A program made the position numbers and the translations under genes. Below, piece after piece: positions 1-5,462 of a stretch of 5,481 nucleotides of DNA. The notes under the pieces were generated by a model, which saw only the letters and a program-made list of their open reading frames with translations, had not been told where the DNA came from and ran no database searches. Each line of letters begins with the position of its first letter. Position 1 is the stretch's first letter. This stretch comes from an uncultured Muribaculaceae bacterium (GTDB lineage: Bacteria; Bacteroidota; Bacteroidia; Bacteroidales; Muribaculaceae). The stretch spans positions 1 through 5,481 of the forward strand of contig CAJTYC010000107.1 of assembly GCA_910584185.1 (NCBI GenBank), given 5' to 3'.

Positions 1-19
1 AATTTTCAAGTGTTTTGAA

Positions 20-39
20 TGATGTTTTTTGGAACATCA
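20..39. promoter_or_regulatory. 20-bp palindrome upstream of the M13 peptidase gene, possible operator
   Basis: The sequence is TGATGTT, six bases, then AACATCA: a perfect 7-bp inverted repeat. The arm TGATGTT recurs at 86-92 and 102-108, so the single AACATCA arm has three possible partners. It lies 5' of the candidate promoter at 64-71, which makes a DNA-level protein-binding site likelier than an RNA hairpin. No T-run follows on either strand, so it does not look like an intrinsic terminator for a gene further left. In DNA this AT-rich, a chance palindrome is possible. Confidence 0.35.
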
Positions 40-40
40 A

Positions 41-71
41 ACTGAACACCCTAGTTATTAAGTTATTTTTG
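41..71 (+). promoter_or_regulatory. Candidate Bacteroidota sigma-ABfr-type promoter for the M13 peptidase gene
   Basis: TATTTTTG at 64-71 is a perfect match to the TAnnTTTG -7 element known from Bacteroides. The matching -33 TTTG is poor: only ACTG is present, 19 bp upstream at 41-44. Transcription would begin around 76-80 and give a leader of about 55 nt before the ATG at 134. A second, less likely pair is TTTG at 92-95 with TATTTATG at 115-122 (19-bp spacer); it would start transcription almost at the start codon. Confidence 0.35.
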
Positions 72-115
72 TCATTTTGTCATTATGATGTTTTGTCATT
101 TTGATGTTTGTCATT
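67..115 (+). repeat. Short direct repeats of TTTGTCATT
   Basis: TTTGTCATT occurs four times in under 50 bp, beginning at 68, 76, 92 and 107; the first three are preceded by another T. The copies at 79-94 and 95-109 extend into a 15-16-bp tandem unit of the form GTCATTwTGATGTTT. The array overlaps the candidate -7 element and runs almost to the start codon of the M13 gene. It could be a set of regulator sites or a slippage-prone low-complexity tract; the sequence alone does not decide. Confidence 0.6.
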
Positions 116-133
116 ATTTATGCTGGAAAAGAT

Positions 134-2098
134 ATGAAGAAAGGAATAGATATAGAGAATCTTGATAGAGAGGTTGATCCTCGCAGTGATTTTTATGGAT
201 TTGCTTGCGGAGGGTGGATGAAGCGGCATCCACTCAAGGGAGAGTATTCACAGTTTGGCACGTTCAATATCCTTGCTGAGGATGCACGCGACAATGTCAG
301 GGGACTTATAGAGACCCTTCACGAGGACCCGGAATCCAAGACAAAGGGAACTATAGCCCAGAAGATATGCGACATATATGCAATGGGCATGGATATGGAG
401 AGGCGCAATCGGGAGGGTAACGCACCCCTGCAACCTGTGCTTGAAAGAGTGGAAAACTTCACACGCGACAAGATGGCCGAGACAATCGCCTGGCTTGCGA
501 TGGGCCTCGACAGCACATTTTTCGGTTACGGCGTAGGGCCTGACGCCGGTGACTCCAACATGAACATACTGCATGTGATGGAAGCGGGACTCGGACTCGG
601 TGACCGTGACTACTATCTGGAGAAGAACGAGACCAATGACCGCATCATCGCAGCCTATCGAAAATATATAACTGACGTGATGCAGCTCGCCGGTTATGCG
701 GTAGAGGATGCACAACGCATCAGCGACACTGTATTAGAGGTCGAAACTGAATATGCAAGACATAAGAAGACACGCGAAGAGCGACGCGACCCACTTAAGG
801 GATACAATATCCGGACCATCGTGCAGCTCACAGAGTCATATGGCAATATGCCATGGCGCGAGATATTCGAACTCTCCGGTCTTAAGGATGTAAAGAAAGT
901 CAACGTGTCATCACCTCGCTTCATGGAATTTATCAACGAATATCTGCCAAAGCTGAGCGACCGTCAGATTAAAGACATGATGGCCTACGGATGCGTTTCG
1001 TCGAGCACCGGAGTACTCGGTGAGGCCTTTTATGATGCAGACTTCGAGATGTTCAGTCGTGTGCTATCGGGCATTGAAGAGAAGAAACCATTGTGGAAAC
1101 GAGCAATGGCTATACCCAACTCCATGTTTGGCGAGGCAGTGGGTCAACTCTACGTTAAGAAATACTTCCCCGAGTCGAGCAAGACCTATATGGTAGGACT
1201 TGTGGAGAACCTGCGTAATGCACTTGGCAAGCACATAGAGTCATTGCCATGGATGGGAGAAGAGACAAAGCAGAAAGCGCTTGAAAAGCTCACCACGCTC
1301 AAGGCAAAAATCGGGTATCCCGACAAATGGAAAGACTACTCAGGCATAGAGATAGACCCAGCAAAGACATATATGGAAAACGTGCTCGCTGCCTCGGAAT
1401 GGTTCACGCGCGACAATTTCTCGAAGATGGACAAGCCTGTAGACAAGAGCGAGTGGCACTTCACACCGCAGACAGTCAACGCCTACTATTCACCGCTTAG
1501 CAACGAGATATGCTTTCCGGCCGGCATATTGCAGCCACCATTTTTCGACAAAGATGCCACCGACGCCCAGAACTACGGCGGCATAGGCGTGGTGATAGGC
1601 CACGAGATGACGCACGGCTTTGACGACAGCGGACGGAAATATGACAAGAACGGTAACTTGGTGGAATGGTGGACAAAAGAGGATGCCGAGCGATTCACCG
1701 CACTTACCGACAAGCTGGTGAAACAGTTTGACGAAGTGGAAGTGGCCCCGGGCGTACATGCCAACGGGCTTTACACACTCGGTGAGAATATCGCCGACCA
1801 AGGAGGGCTGCGCATTGCACTGACGGCATATAACGACCGCGAGAACAGAGATGAAATGTCAGAACGTGCCGGGGAAATCACTCCGCTACAGCAATTCTAT
1901 CTTGCATATGCCAACGTATGGGCCTCAAATATACGCCCCGAAGAGATACTTGTGCGCACACAGACCGACCCTCACTCACTGGCACGCAACAGAGTTAACG
2001 TGACGCTACGTAACATCGAGCCATTTTTCGAAGCGTTCGGCATTGGTGAAGGGGATGCCATGTATCGTCCTGCCGAAGAGCGTGTCGTGATATGGTGA
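134..2098 (+). CDS. pepO: M13 family zinc metallopeptidase (PepO/neprilysin-like), apparently cytoplasmic
   Basis: This is a zinc endopeptidase of the gluzincin M13 family, whose members cleave peptides too small or flexible to be intact proteins. Residues are numbered from the ATG at 134 (654 aa, typical of bacterial members). The family N-terminal signature DP..DFY....GGW is at 15-28. NAYYSP, which binds the substrate backbone in neprilysin, starts at 449. The zinc site HEMTH is at 490-494, with the third ligand in GENIADQGG (Glu551, Asp555). DPHS with the catalytic-site histidine His614 lies near the C-terminus, and the protein ends in the usual Trp. All catalytic residues are present. The frame stays open upstream to a TTG at 101 and an ATG at 104. 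I chose 134 because the protein then begins MKKGID just before the conserved domain, with a purine-rich GGAAAAGA upstream. No signal peptide, lipobox or membrane anchor is visible, unlike many exported Bacteroidales M13 enzymes, so a cytoplasmic peptide-scavenging role is inferred. The gene is probably first in a unit with aroE (32-bp gap). Confidence 0.93.
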   Translation: MKKGIDIENLDREVDPRSDFYGFACGGWMKRHPLKGEYSQFGTFNILAEDARDNVRGLIETLHEDPESKTKGTIAQKICDIYAMGMDMERRNREGNAPLQPVLERVENFTRDKMAETIAWLAMGLDSTFFGYGVGPDAGDSNMNILHVMEAGLGLGDRDYYLEKNETNDRIIAAYRKYITDVMQLAGYAVEDAQRISDTVLEVETEYARHKKTREERRDPLKGYNIRTIVQLTESYGNMPWREIFELSGLKDVKKVNVSSPRFMEFINEYLPKLSDRQIKDMMAYGCVSSSTGVLGEAFYDADFEMFSRVLSGIEEKKPLWKRAMAIPNSMFGEAVGQLYVKKYFPESSKTYMVGLVENLRNALGKHIESLPWMGEETKQKALEKLTTLKAKIGYPDKWKDYSGIEIDPAKTYMENVLAASEWFTRDNFSKMDKPVDKSEWHFTPQTVNAYYSPLSNEICFPAGILQPPFFDKDATDAQNYGGIGVVIGHEMTHGFDDSGRKYDKNGNLVEWWTKEDAERFTALTDKLVKQFDEVEVAPGVHANGLYTLGENIADQGGLRIALTAYNDRENRDEMSERAGEITPLQQFYLAYANVWASNIRPEEILVRTQTDPHSLARNRVNVTLRNIEPFFEAFGIGEGDAMYRPAEERVVIW

Positions 2099-2130
2099 TT
2101 CTAAGTATTAGGTCATAGTTATGAGTTAAT

Positions 2131-2922
2131 ATGGAGAGATTCGGACTGATCGGTTATCCGTTGGGACATTCATTCTCAGCCTCATATTTCACGCGTAAAT
2201 TTGAGGCTGAGCACCTTGACTGCCGTTATGACCTCTACCCTATTGAAGACAAAGTCAAGATAGGGCAATTTATTGCACAATATGGCGATTTGCGAGGCTT
2301 CAACGTCACCATACCATATAAAGAGCAAATCATGGCTCACCTTGACAGACTCAGCACCGACGCACGTGCAATCAGGGCAGTCAACGTTGTGAAACGAATC
2401 CACAAGCCAGACGGCACCGCAACGCTCGAAGGATTCAACACCGACTGGCAAGCGTTTGCCGAGACACTGCGGCCATTGCTGCGCGGCGACGAAAGAAATG
2501 CTCTCATCTTGGGCACCGGAGGCGCCGCCAAGGCGGCAGCTTACGGATTGCGGCAGCTCGGCATAAAGCCGACATTCGTGTCGCGACATCCCGAACAGGT
2601 AACGTCGAGGAGTGTGGACAAAGATGAGAAACCGGTGCCGGTAGTGCCTTATGATGCACTGACAGAAGATATGATGCAATCCCATCTTGTGATTGTCAAC
2701 GCCACGCCAGTCGGCATGTATCCTCATGTTGAAGATAAACCTGACATACCATATGAACTTCTGTCGGCGAAGCATATTTGCTATGACATGATCTACAATC
2801 CTGAAAAGACAAGATTTCTGGACTTGGCGGCATCACATGGGGCGACTACCAAAAATGGCATGGAAATGCTGATAAGGCAAGCAGAGCTGTCATGGCTTAT
2901 CTGGAACAAAGCTGACTTATAA
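2131..2922 (+). CDS. aroE: Shikimate dehydrogenase (AroE), NADP-dependent
   Basis: AroE reduces 3-dehydroshikimate to shikimate with NADPH in the cytoplasm, a late step towards chorismate and the aromatic amino acids. The 263-aa length is normal. The substrate site shows GYPLGHSFS (8-16) with shikimate-binding Ser14 and Ser16, NVTIPYK (58-64) with catalytic Lys64, and GFNTD (101-105) with catalytic Asp105. The Rossmann half has the glycine-rich LGTGGAAKA (127-135), then SRH (151-153) where family members carry the NADP-phosphate-binding Arg. VNATPVGM (189-196), YDMIYNPEKTRFL (218-230) and NGMEMLIRQAELSW (242-255) complete the C-terminal signatures. The proline usual after SxS is replaced by Ala17, a variation I believe is tolerated in Bacteroidota homologues. 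The ATG at 2131 gives the expected N-terminus, with the first beta strand starting almost at once. The Shine-Dalgarno is weak, as is common in this phylum. The gene sits 32 bp after the peptidase gene and 48 bp before comEC, so it is probably cotranscribed with both. It is a true AroE and not a quinate or YdiB-type paralogue as far as motifs tell. Confidence 0.96.
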   Translation: MERFGLIGYPLGHSFSASYFTRKFEAEHLDCRYDLYPIEDKVKIGQFIAQYGDLRGFNVTIPYKEQIMAHLDRLSTDARAIRAVNVVKRIHKPDGTATLEGFNTDWQAFAETLRPLLRGDERNALILGTGGAAKAAAYGLRQLGIKPTFVSRHPEQVTSRSVDKDEKPVPVVPYDALTEDMMQSHLVIVNATPVGMYPHVEDKPDIPYELLSAKHICYDMIYNPEKTRFLDLAASHGATTKNGMEMLIRQAELSWLIWNKADL

Positions 2923-2967
2923 ACATTTGCTCAAACCTGACTTTGAAACCTTAGCGCAAAACTGACT
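2908..2967 (+). repeat. Degenerate 25-bp tandem repeat across the aroE stop codon and aroE-comEC spacer
   Basis: AAAnCTGACT begins at 2908, 2933 and 2958, exactly 25 bp apart each time. The first two 25-bp units (2908-2932 and 2933-2957) agree at 19 of 25 positions by eye. The third keeps only its first ten bases before running into the comEC start codon. The first unit includes the last codons and stop of aroE, so the spacer seems to have grown by duplication of the gene's tail. I see no promoter or terminator in it. Confidence 0.6.
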
Positions 2968-2970
2968 GCC

Positions 2971-4929
2971 ATGTATGCACCTATGCTGTTGCCACTTGCC
3001 GGAATCGTGACCGGAATACTTTGCGCCCTCATGGGTGCAGGATGGATAACGGCTTTGGCACTCATAGTGGTCGGGATAGCACTCTACCTGACACTGCTGC
3101 ATAAATCTCGCGACATTATCAAAGGCTTCAGTATAGCCCGGTGGCATCACCTCTGGATATATATCATATTTGCAGGCATCGGCGTGTTCAGCATGGACAT
3201 AAACCGGCCATTTGCCGACGACAAGGCGGCAACGAATGCCGTGGCATTCGTGGGCAGGGTTGAGACAATCAGCACGCTCACATCGGGAGACAGGGCAACT
3301 GTCGCAGTAAGCCACATTATAGGCAAAGATGGGCAATATATCGCATCACCCAATTGTAAGGCGCTCCTTAACTGCAAGTCATTGCCGGCAACAATCGACG
3401 ATGCAGTGCTGGTGGCGTCTCCGCTTCGTCCGGTGGAGCGCTCATCAAACAGCCTGCTTGGAGGGTCCTACAAATGGCTTCTCGGCCAAGGCATCATGTA
3501 CACCTGCCGGGCCGACGAGGAGGAAGTGAACGTTTGCGGGCATACCCGCACACTTCGCGGCATATGTCAAGGCATACGCGAAGATATGGAGGCATGGATA
3601 GAGAAAACATCGTTGCAAAAATCTACGCAACACTTTCTGATAACCATACTCCTTGGCGACCGCAGATACCTTGATCCGGAGTCGCGCGACCTATACAAGG
3701 ATGCAGGTCTCAGCCATATGTTGGCATTGAGCGGGATGCATGTGGCCATAATCTGCGGCATAATAATGTGGCTGCTTTTCCCCATCAACTTTGTAGGGCT
3801 GTACAAATACAGGATTCTCGCCACGTCGCTGATAATGTTATGTTACGCATTTCTTACCGGGCTTGCACCTTCCACGGTGAGAGCCACCATAATGCTGATA
3901 GCAATGGCAGTGTCGATGTATCTGGAACGTAAGAACGGGGCCTGGAACTCCTTGCTGCTCGCCACATTCATAATACTTGTGGCCTCGCCGCTCTCGCTGA
4001 TGGATGTGGGGTTGCAGCTCAGCTTCATCTGCGTGGCATCGCTGATATTTTTCGTCAGGCCGTTGAATCCATTCTCGCAGCATGACCATCCGTTGCTTTT
4101 CAAGATGGCAACTGCCATAATCACCACCATGGTGGCCACATTGACCACATGGTGTCTCACGGCCTATTACTTCGGCACCGTGCCGACCGCCTTTCTGCTT
4201 TCCAATCTTATAGTGCTCCCACTGCTGCCGATATATCTCACTTGCGCAATTATCTACTTTGGGCTGTCGGCAGTTGGAATTACAGCCGGATGGATGACCT
4301 ATGCCATAGACCTTTTTCCGAAAGGTCTCGATTGGTTTGTGGGTAAAGTCAGCAATGGTGGCACCACGGCCTTGCACTTCACTCCGTCGTTGGCGTCGGT
4401 GTGGATATGGCTGCTTGCCGTCGTGGCGATTGCATGCGTGTTGCATAGCCACAAGAAGAGATTGTATGGATGGGTAGCCGGAGGATTGGCATGTTGCTTT
4501 GTCGTGACATTGGCCATGCCTGCAGAAGCCGAAGCGGATAACTTCATGGTGAGGCGAGGTTCGCAAAAGATTCAGGTGAGCTATCTTCAGGATGGGAGCG
4601 AGATTGTCATGGAGCTGCCACGTTACTGCACATCAGAGACCATGATAAAGGGAAAACGGATACTTGTGGTCGATTCCGAAAGTGTCATGCCAAAGGGTGA
4701 AGATAGTGCAAAGGCCGGAGGAAGTGGCAAGAGATACGACATAGTGGTGTTAGGCGGAAGCGGTCCGAAGCAGATAGAGGAGCTTACTGCGCACTACGAG
4801 ATAGGACAACTGATAATCCACGCGTCGACAAGGAGAGCCCGGGAAAGCACTATAATGCACGCTGCCGACAGCCTGAAAATACCCGCACACTCAATCCGGG
4901 AGTCCGGCCCTTACAGGGCTCACTTTTAA
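2971..4929 (+). CDS. comEC: ComEC/Rec2-family DNA-uptake channel protein without the metallo-beta-lactamase domain
   Basis: ComEC forms the inner-membrane channel that passes single-stranded DNA into the cytoplasm during natural transformation. The protein has 652 residues. Residues 4-21, 25-43 and 61-75 are hydrophobic helices. About 86-190 is a soluble segment in the position of the DUF4131/OB-fold domain. The competence domain runs from about 220 to 465, with ILLGDRRYL (226-234), the signature AGLSHMLALSGMHV (245-258), GLAPSTVRATIML (297-309), DVGLQLSF (345-352) and NLIVLPLLP (412-420), separated by membrane helices. Two more helices (about 473-492 and 498-516) lead to a soluble tail of about 135 residues. 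That tail has no HxHxDH-type metal site, so the nuclease-like beta-lactamase domain of Bacillus-type ComEC is absent or reduced; I believe this short form is common in Bacteroidota. The ATG at 2971 follows an in-frame stop at 2944; an ATG at 2983 is an alternative. It is probably last in the operon, since a strong hairpin follows the stop by 18 bp. Whether the organism is naturally competent cannot be told from this gene alone. Confidence 0.93.
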   Translation: MYAPMLLPLAGIVTGILCALMGAGWITALALIVVGIALYLTLLHKSRDIIKGFSIARWHHLWIYIIFAGIGVFSMDINRPFADDKAATNAVAFVGRVETISTLTSGDRATVAVSHIIGKDGQYIASPNCKALLNCKSLPATIDDAVLVASPLRPVERSSNSLLGGSYKWLLGQGIMYTCRADEEEVNVCGHTRTLRGICQGIREDMEAWIEKTSLQKSTQHFLITILLGDRRYLDPESRDLYKDAGLSHMLALSGMHVAIICGIIMWLLFPINFVGLYKYRILATSLIMLCYAFLTGLAPSTVRATIMLIAMAVSMYLERKNGAWNSLLLATFIILVASPLSLMDVGLQLSFICVASLIFFVRPLNPFSQHDHPLLFKMATAIITTMVATLTTWCLTAYYFGTVPTAFLLSNLIVLPLLPIYLTCAIIYFGLSAVGITAGWMTYAIDLFPKGLDWFVGKVSNGGTTALHFTPSLASVWIWLLAVVAIACVLHSHKKRLYGWVAGGLACCFVVTLAMPAEAEADNFMVRRGSQKIQVSYLQDGSEIVMELPRYCTSETMIKGKRILVVDSESVMPKGEDSAKAGGSGKRYDIVVLGGSGPKQIEELTAHYEIGQLIIHASTRRARESTIMHAADSLKIPAHSIRESGPYRAHF

Positions 4930-4947
4930 GGAATCAGAATACCAACC

Positions 4948-4995
4948 TAAGGCCCCGTCCCAGCGACCGCCATTTTTTTGTGAGACGGGGCCTTA
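4948..4995 (+). terminator. GC-rich hairpin after comEC, candidate terminator of atypical form
   Basis: TAAGGCCCCGTC at 4948-4959 is perfectly complementary to GACGGGGCCTTA at 4984-4995, a 12-bp stem with a 24-nt loop, beginning 18 bp after the comEC stop. The position suits the end of the operon. However, the seven-T run (4973-4979) is inside the loop and only AAAATG follows the stem, so it is not a textbook rho-independent terminator. On the minus strand the stem also lacks a following T-run. It may serve as a 3'-end stabiliser, a terminator of unusual form, or one copy of a dispersed palindromic repeat. Confidence 0.55.
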
Positions 4996-5009
4996 AAATG
5001 CACATATAC

Positions 5010-5041
5010 TTTGTGCGAAACCTATAACAATTCTATTTTTA
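5010..5041 (+). promoter_or_regulatory. Upstream candidate sigma-ABfr-type promoter
   Basis: TTTG at 5010-5013 is followed after 20 bp by TATTTTTA at 5034-5041, which misses the TAnnTTTG consensus only at the last base. Spacing is as expected for Bacteroides promoters. It lies exactly 43 bp upstream of a better match with the same layout, so the two may work in tandem or one may be decayed. Confidence 0.4.
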
Positions 5042-5052
5042 CAATGACCCAA

Positions 5053-5084
5053 TTTGTATGTATGAATGATTATCATTATTTTTG
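5053..5084 (+). promoter_or_regulatory. Strong candidate sigma-ABfr-type promoter for the small downstream gene or a leader RNA
   Basis: TTTG at 5053-5056 and TATTTTTG at 5077-5084 both match the Bacteroides -33 and -7 consensus perfectly, with a 20-bp spacer. Transcription would start around 5088-5092 on the + strand. No start codon lies nearby: the first gene begins at 5277, leaving a leader of about 185 nt. The spacer and -7 element are overlapped by a Fur-box-like palindrome, so repression by operator occlusion is plausible. Confidence 0.6.
5062..5080. promoter_or_regulatory. Fur-box-like palindrome inside the promoter
   Basis: AATGAT-T-ATCATT (5065-5077) is a perfect 6-1-6 palindrome. 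Aligned by its centre to the 19-bp enterobacterial Fur consensus GATAATGATAATCATTATC, it matches 14 positions: six left of centre and eight right of it. It sits between the -33 and -7 elements and overlaps the -7 by four bases, the classic place for a repressor. A Fur-family regulator (iron, zinc, manganese or peroxide type) is inferred, not shown. The region is AT-rich, and Bacteroidota Fur sites are less well defined than those of enterobacteria. Confidence 0.4.
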
Positions 5085-5090
5085 TAACTG

Positions 5091-5132
5091 AAAAAACAAA
5101 ACCCGATAGCTTGATATACAGGGGCTACCGGG
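5091..5132 (-). terminator. Intrinsic terminator read on the minus strand
   Basis: Read on the minus strand, CCCGGTAGC (from 5132) pairs with GCTATCGGG (ending at 5102), a 9-bp stem with one G-U pair and a 13-nt loop. It is followed directly by TTTTGTTTTTT (5101-5091). On the + strand the same stem carries an A-C mismatch and has no T-run after it, so the minus orientation fits far better. No minus-strand gene is visible to its right in the window. It may end an antisense or small RNA, or block minus-strand readthrough coming from the right. Confidence 0.5.
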
Positions 5133-5136
5133 GATC

Positions 5137-5163
5137 AACGCTGCAAATTTAGCGTTTATTTTT
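5137..5163 (+). terminator. Weak hairpin with T-run, possible attenuator or small-RNA 3' end
   Basis: AACGCT at 5137-5142 pairs with AGCGTT at 5151-5156 across an 8-nt loop, followed by TATTTTT to 5163. The six-pair stem is half A/T and would be weak on its own. It lies about 50 bp downstream of the predicted start of the 5053-5084 promoter, where it could end a short RNA of about 75 nt or attenuate transcription into the gene at 5277. The core GCTGCAAATTTAGC also resembles AT-rich motifs often seen in Bacteroidota spacers, so it may have another role. Confidence 0.3.
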
Positions 5164-5276
5164 CATTAAGGAAGCATAAAAAATAAGTAACGATTAAAAA
5201 ATAACTTGGGACACATCATAAGATAATTTGTGATATTGCGAGAATTGGCAAACAAACGATACAAAAGAACAGATCT

Positions 5277-5462
5277 ATGAAAACGAAAAAAGAATATCCG
5301 GCTACTCACTCCATGTGGACTGCATGGTTTGCAATTGATGCCGACGGCAATGTAGCAATTATGGAATGTGATGACAATGGACCTGCGCCCATTAGTACCT
5401 CGGAGGATGCTACATCTGGTGACTTAATTTATTTAAGTTTCGCAAGTTCAACTTGCGGTTGA
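5277..5462 (+). CDS. Small hypothetical protein, possibly a truncated member of a larger family
   Basis: I cannot name a function. The 61-aa product begins MKTKKEY and has no signal peptide or membrane segment. Its clearest feature is residues 14-33, WTAWFAIDADGNVAIMECDD, which read like a beta hairpin with the turn DADGN. It then has NGPAPIS and an acidic stretch before ending SSTCG. The WFAIDADGNVA...NGP wording resembles the N-terminus of uncharacterised, longer Bacteroidota proteins I recall only loosely. The coding look is good: an ATG with an A-rich upstream stretch, a sensible mixture of residues, and base use between that of the operon genes and the spacer. There is no clear Shine-Dalgarno. 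The stop at 5460-5462 comes early for such a family. One alternative frame (from 5459, reading LTDCKIH) remains open to the window edge, so a recent frameshift is possible. Expression would come from the promoter at 5053-5084. Confidence 0.6.
   Translation: MKTKKEYPATHSMWTAWFAIDADGNVAIMECDDNGPAPISTSEDATSGDLIYLSFASSTCG

Larger units (their letters stand above)
4930..5276. other. AT-rich intergenic region with stacked regulatory structures
   Basis: These 347 bp contain no convincing open frame on either strand. In order they hold a GC-rich hairpin (4948-4995), two tandem promoter candidates (5010-5041 and 5053-5084), a Fur-box-like palindrome (5062-5080), a minus-strand terminator (5091-5132), and a weak + strand hairpin followed by T's (5137-5163). 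From 5164 to 5276 I see only AT-rich sequence. It includes the direct repeat TAAAAAATAA at 5177-5186 and 5195-5204, and a partial -7-like ATAATTTG at 5223-5230 with no partner. If transcription starts near 5090, the downstream gene has an untranslated leader of about 185 nt that contains the 5102-5132 and 5137-5163 hairpins. That is long enough to be a cis-regulatory leader or to yield a separate small RNA of about 75 nt. Confidence 0.6.

Noticed and set aside
101..133. Upstream TTG/ATG starts for the M13 peptidase giving an 11-residue hydrophobic extension
   Set aside because: The extension MMFVIIYAGKD overlaps the TTTGTCATT repeats, has no positive N-region and is too short to be a signal peptide; the ATG at 134 leads straight into the conserved domain.
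2182..2775. Open frame of 197 codons on the minus strand within aroE
   Set aside because: It lies wholly opposite a gene with every AroE motif, and its translation is rich in Cys, His and Arg with no recognisable domain, as expected for an antisense shadow.
3838..4566. Open frame of 242 codons on the minus strand within comEC
   Set aside because: It is the complement of the membrane-spanning part of ComEC; its low-complexity His/Gln/Arg/Cys-rich product is a typical shadow of hydrophobic codons.
4945..4973. Eight-codon minus-strand frame MAVAGTGP inside the post-comEC hairpin
   Set aside because: It is a chance reading of the stem and loop with no gene downstream for a leader peptide to control.
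5223..5230. ATAATTTG as a -7 element close to the gene at 5277
   Set aside because: It misses the TA dinucleotide position of TAnnTTTG and has no TTTG 19-21 bp upstream; the site at 5053-5084 is much better.
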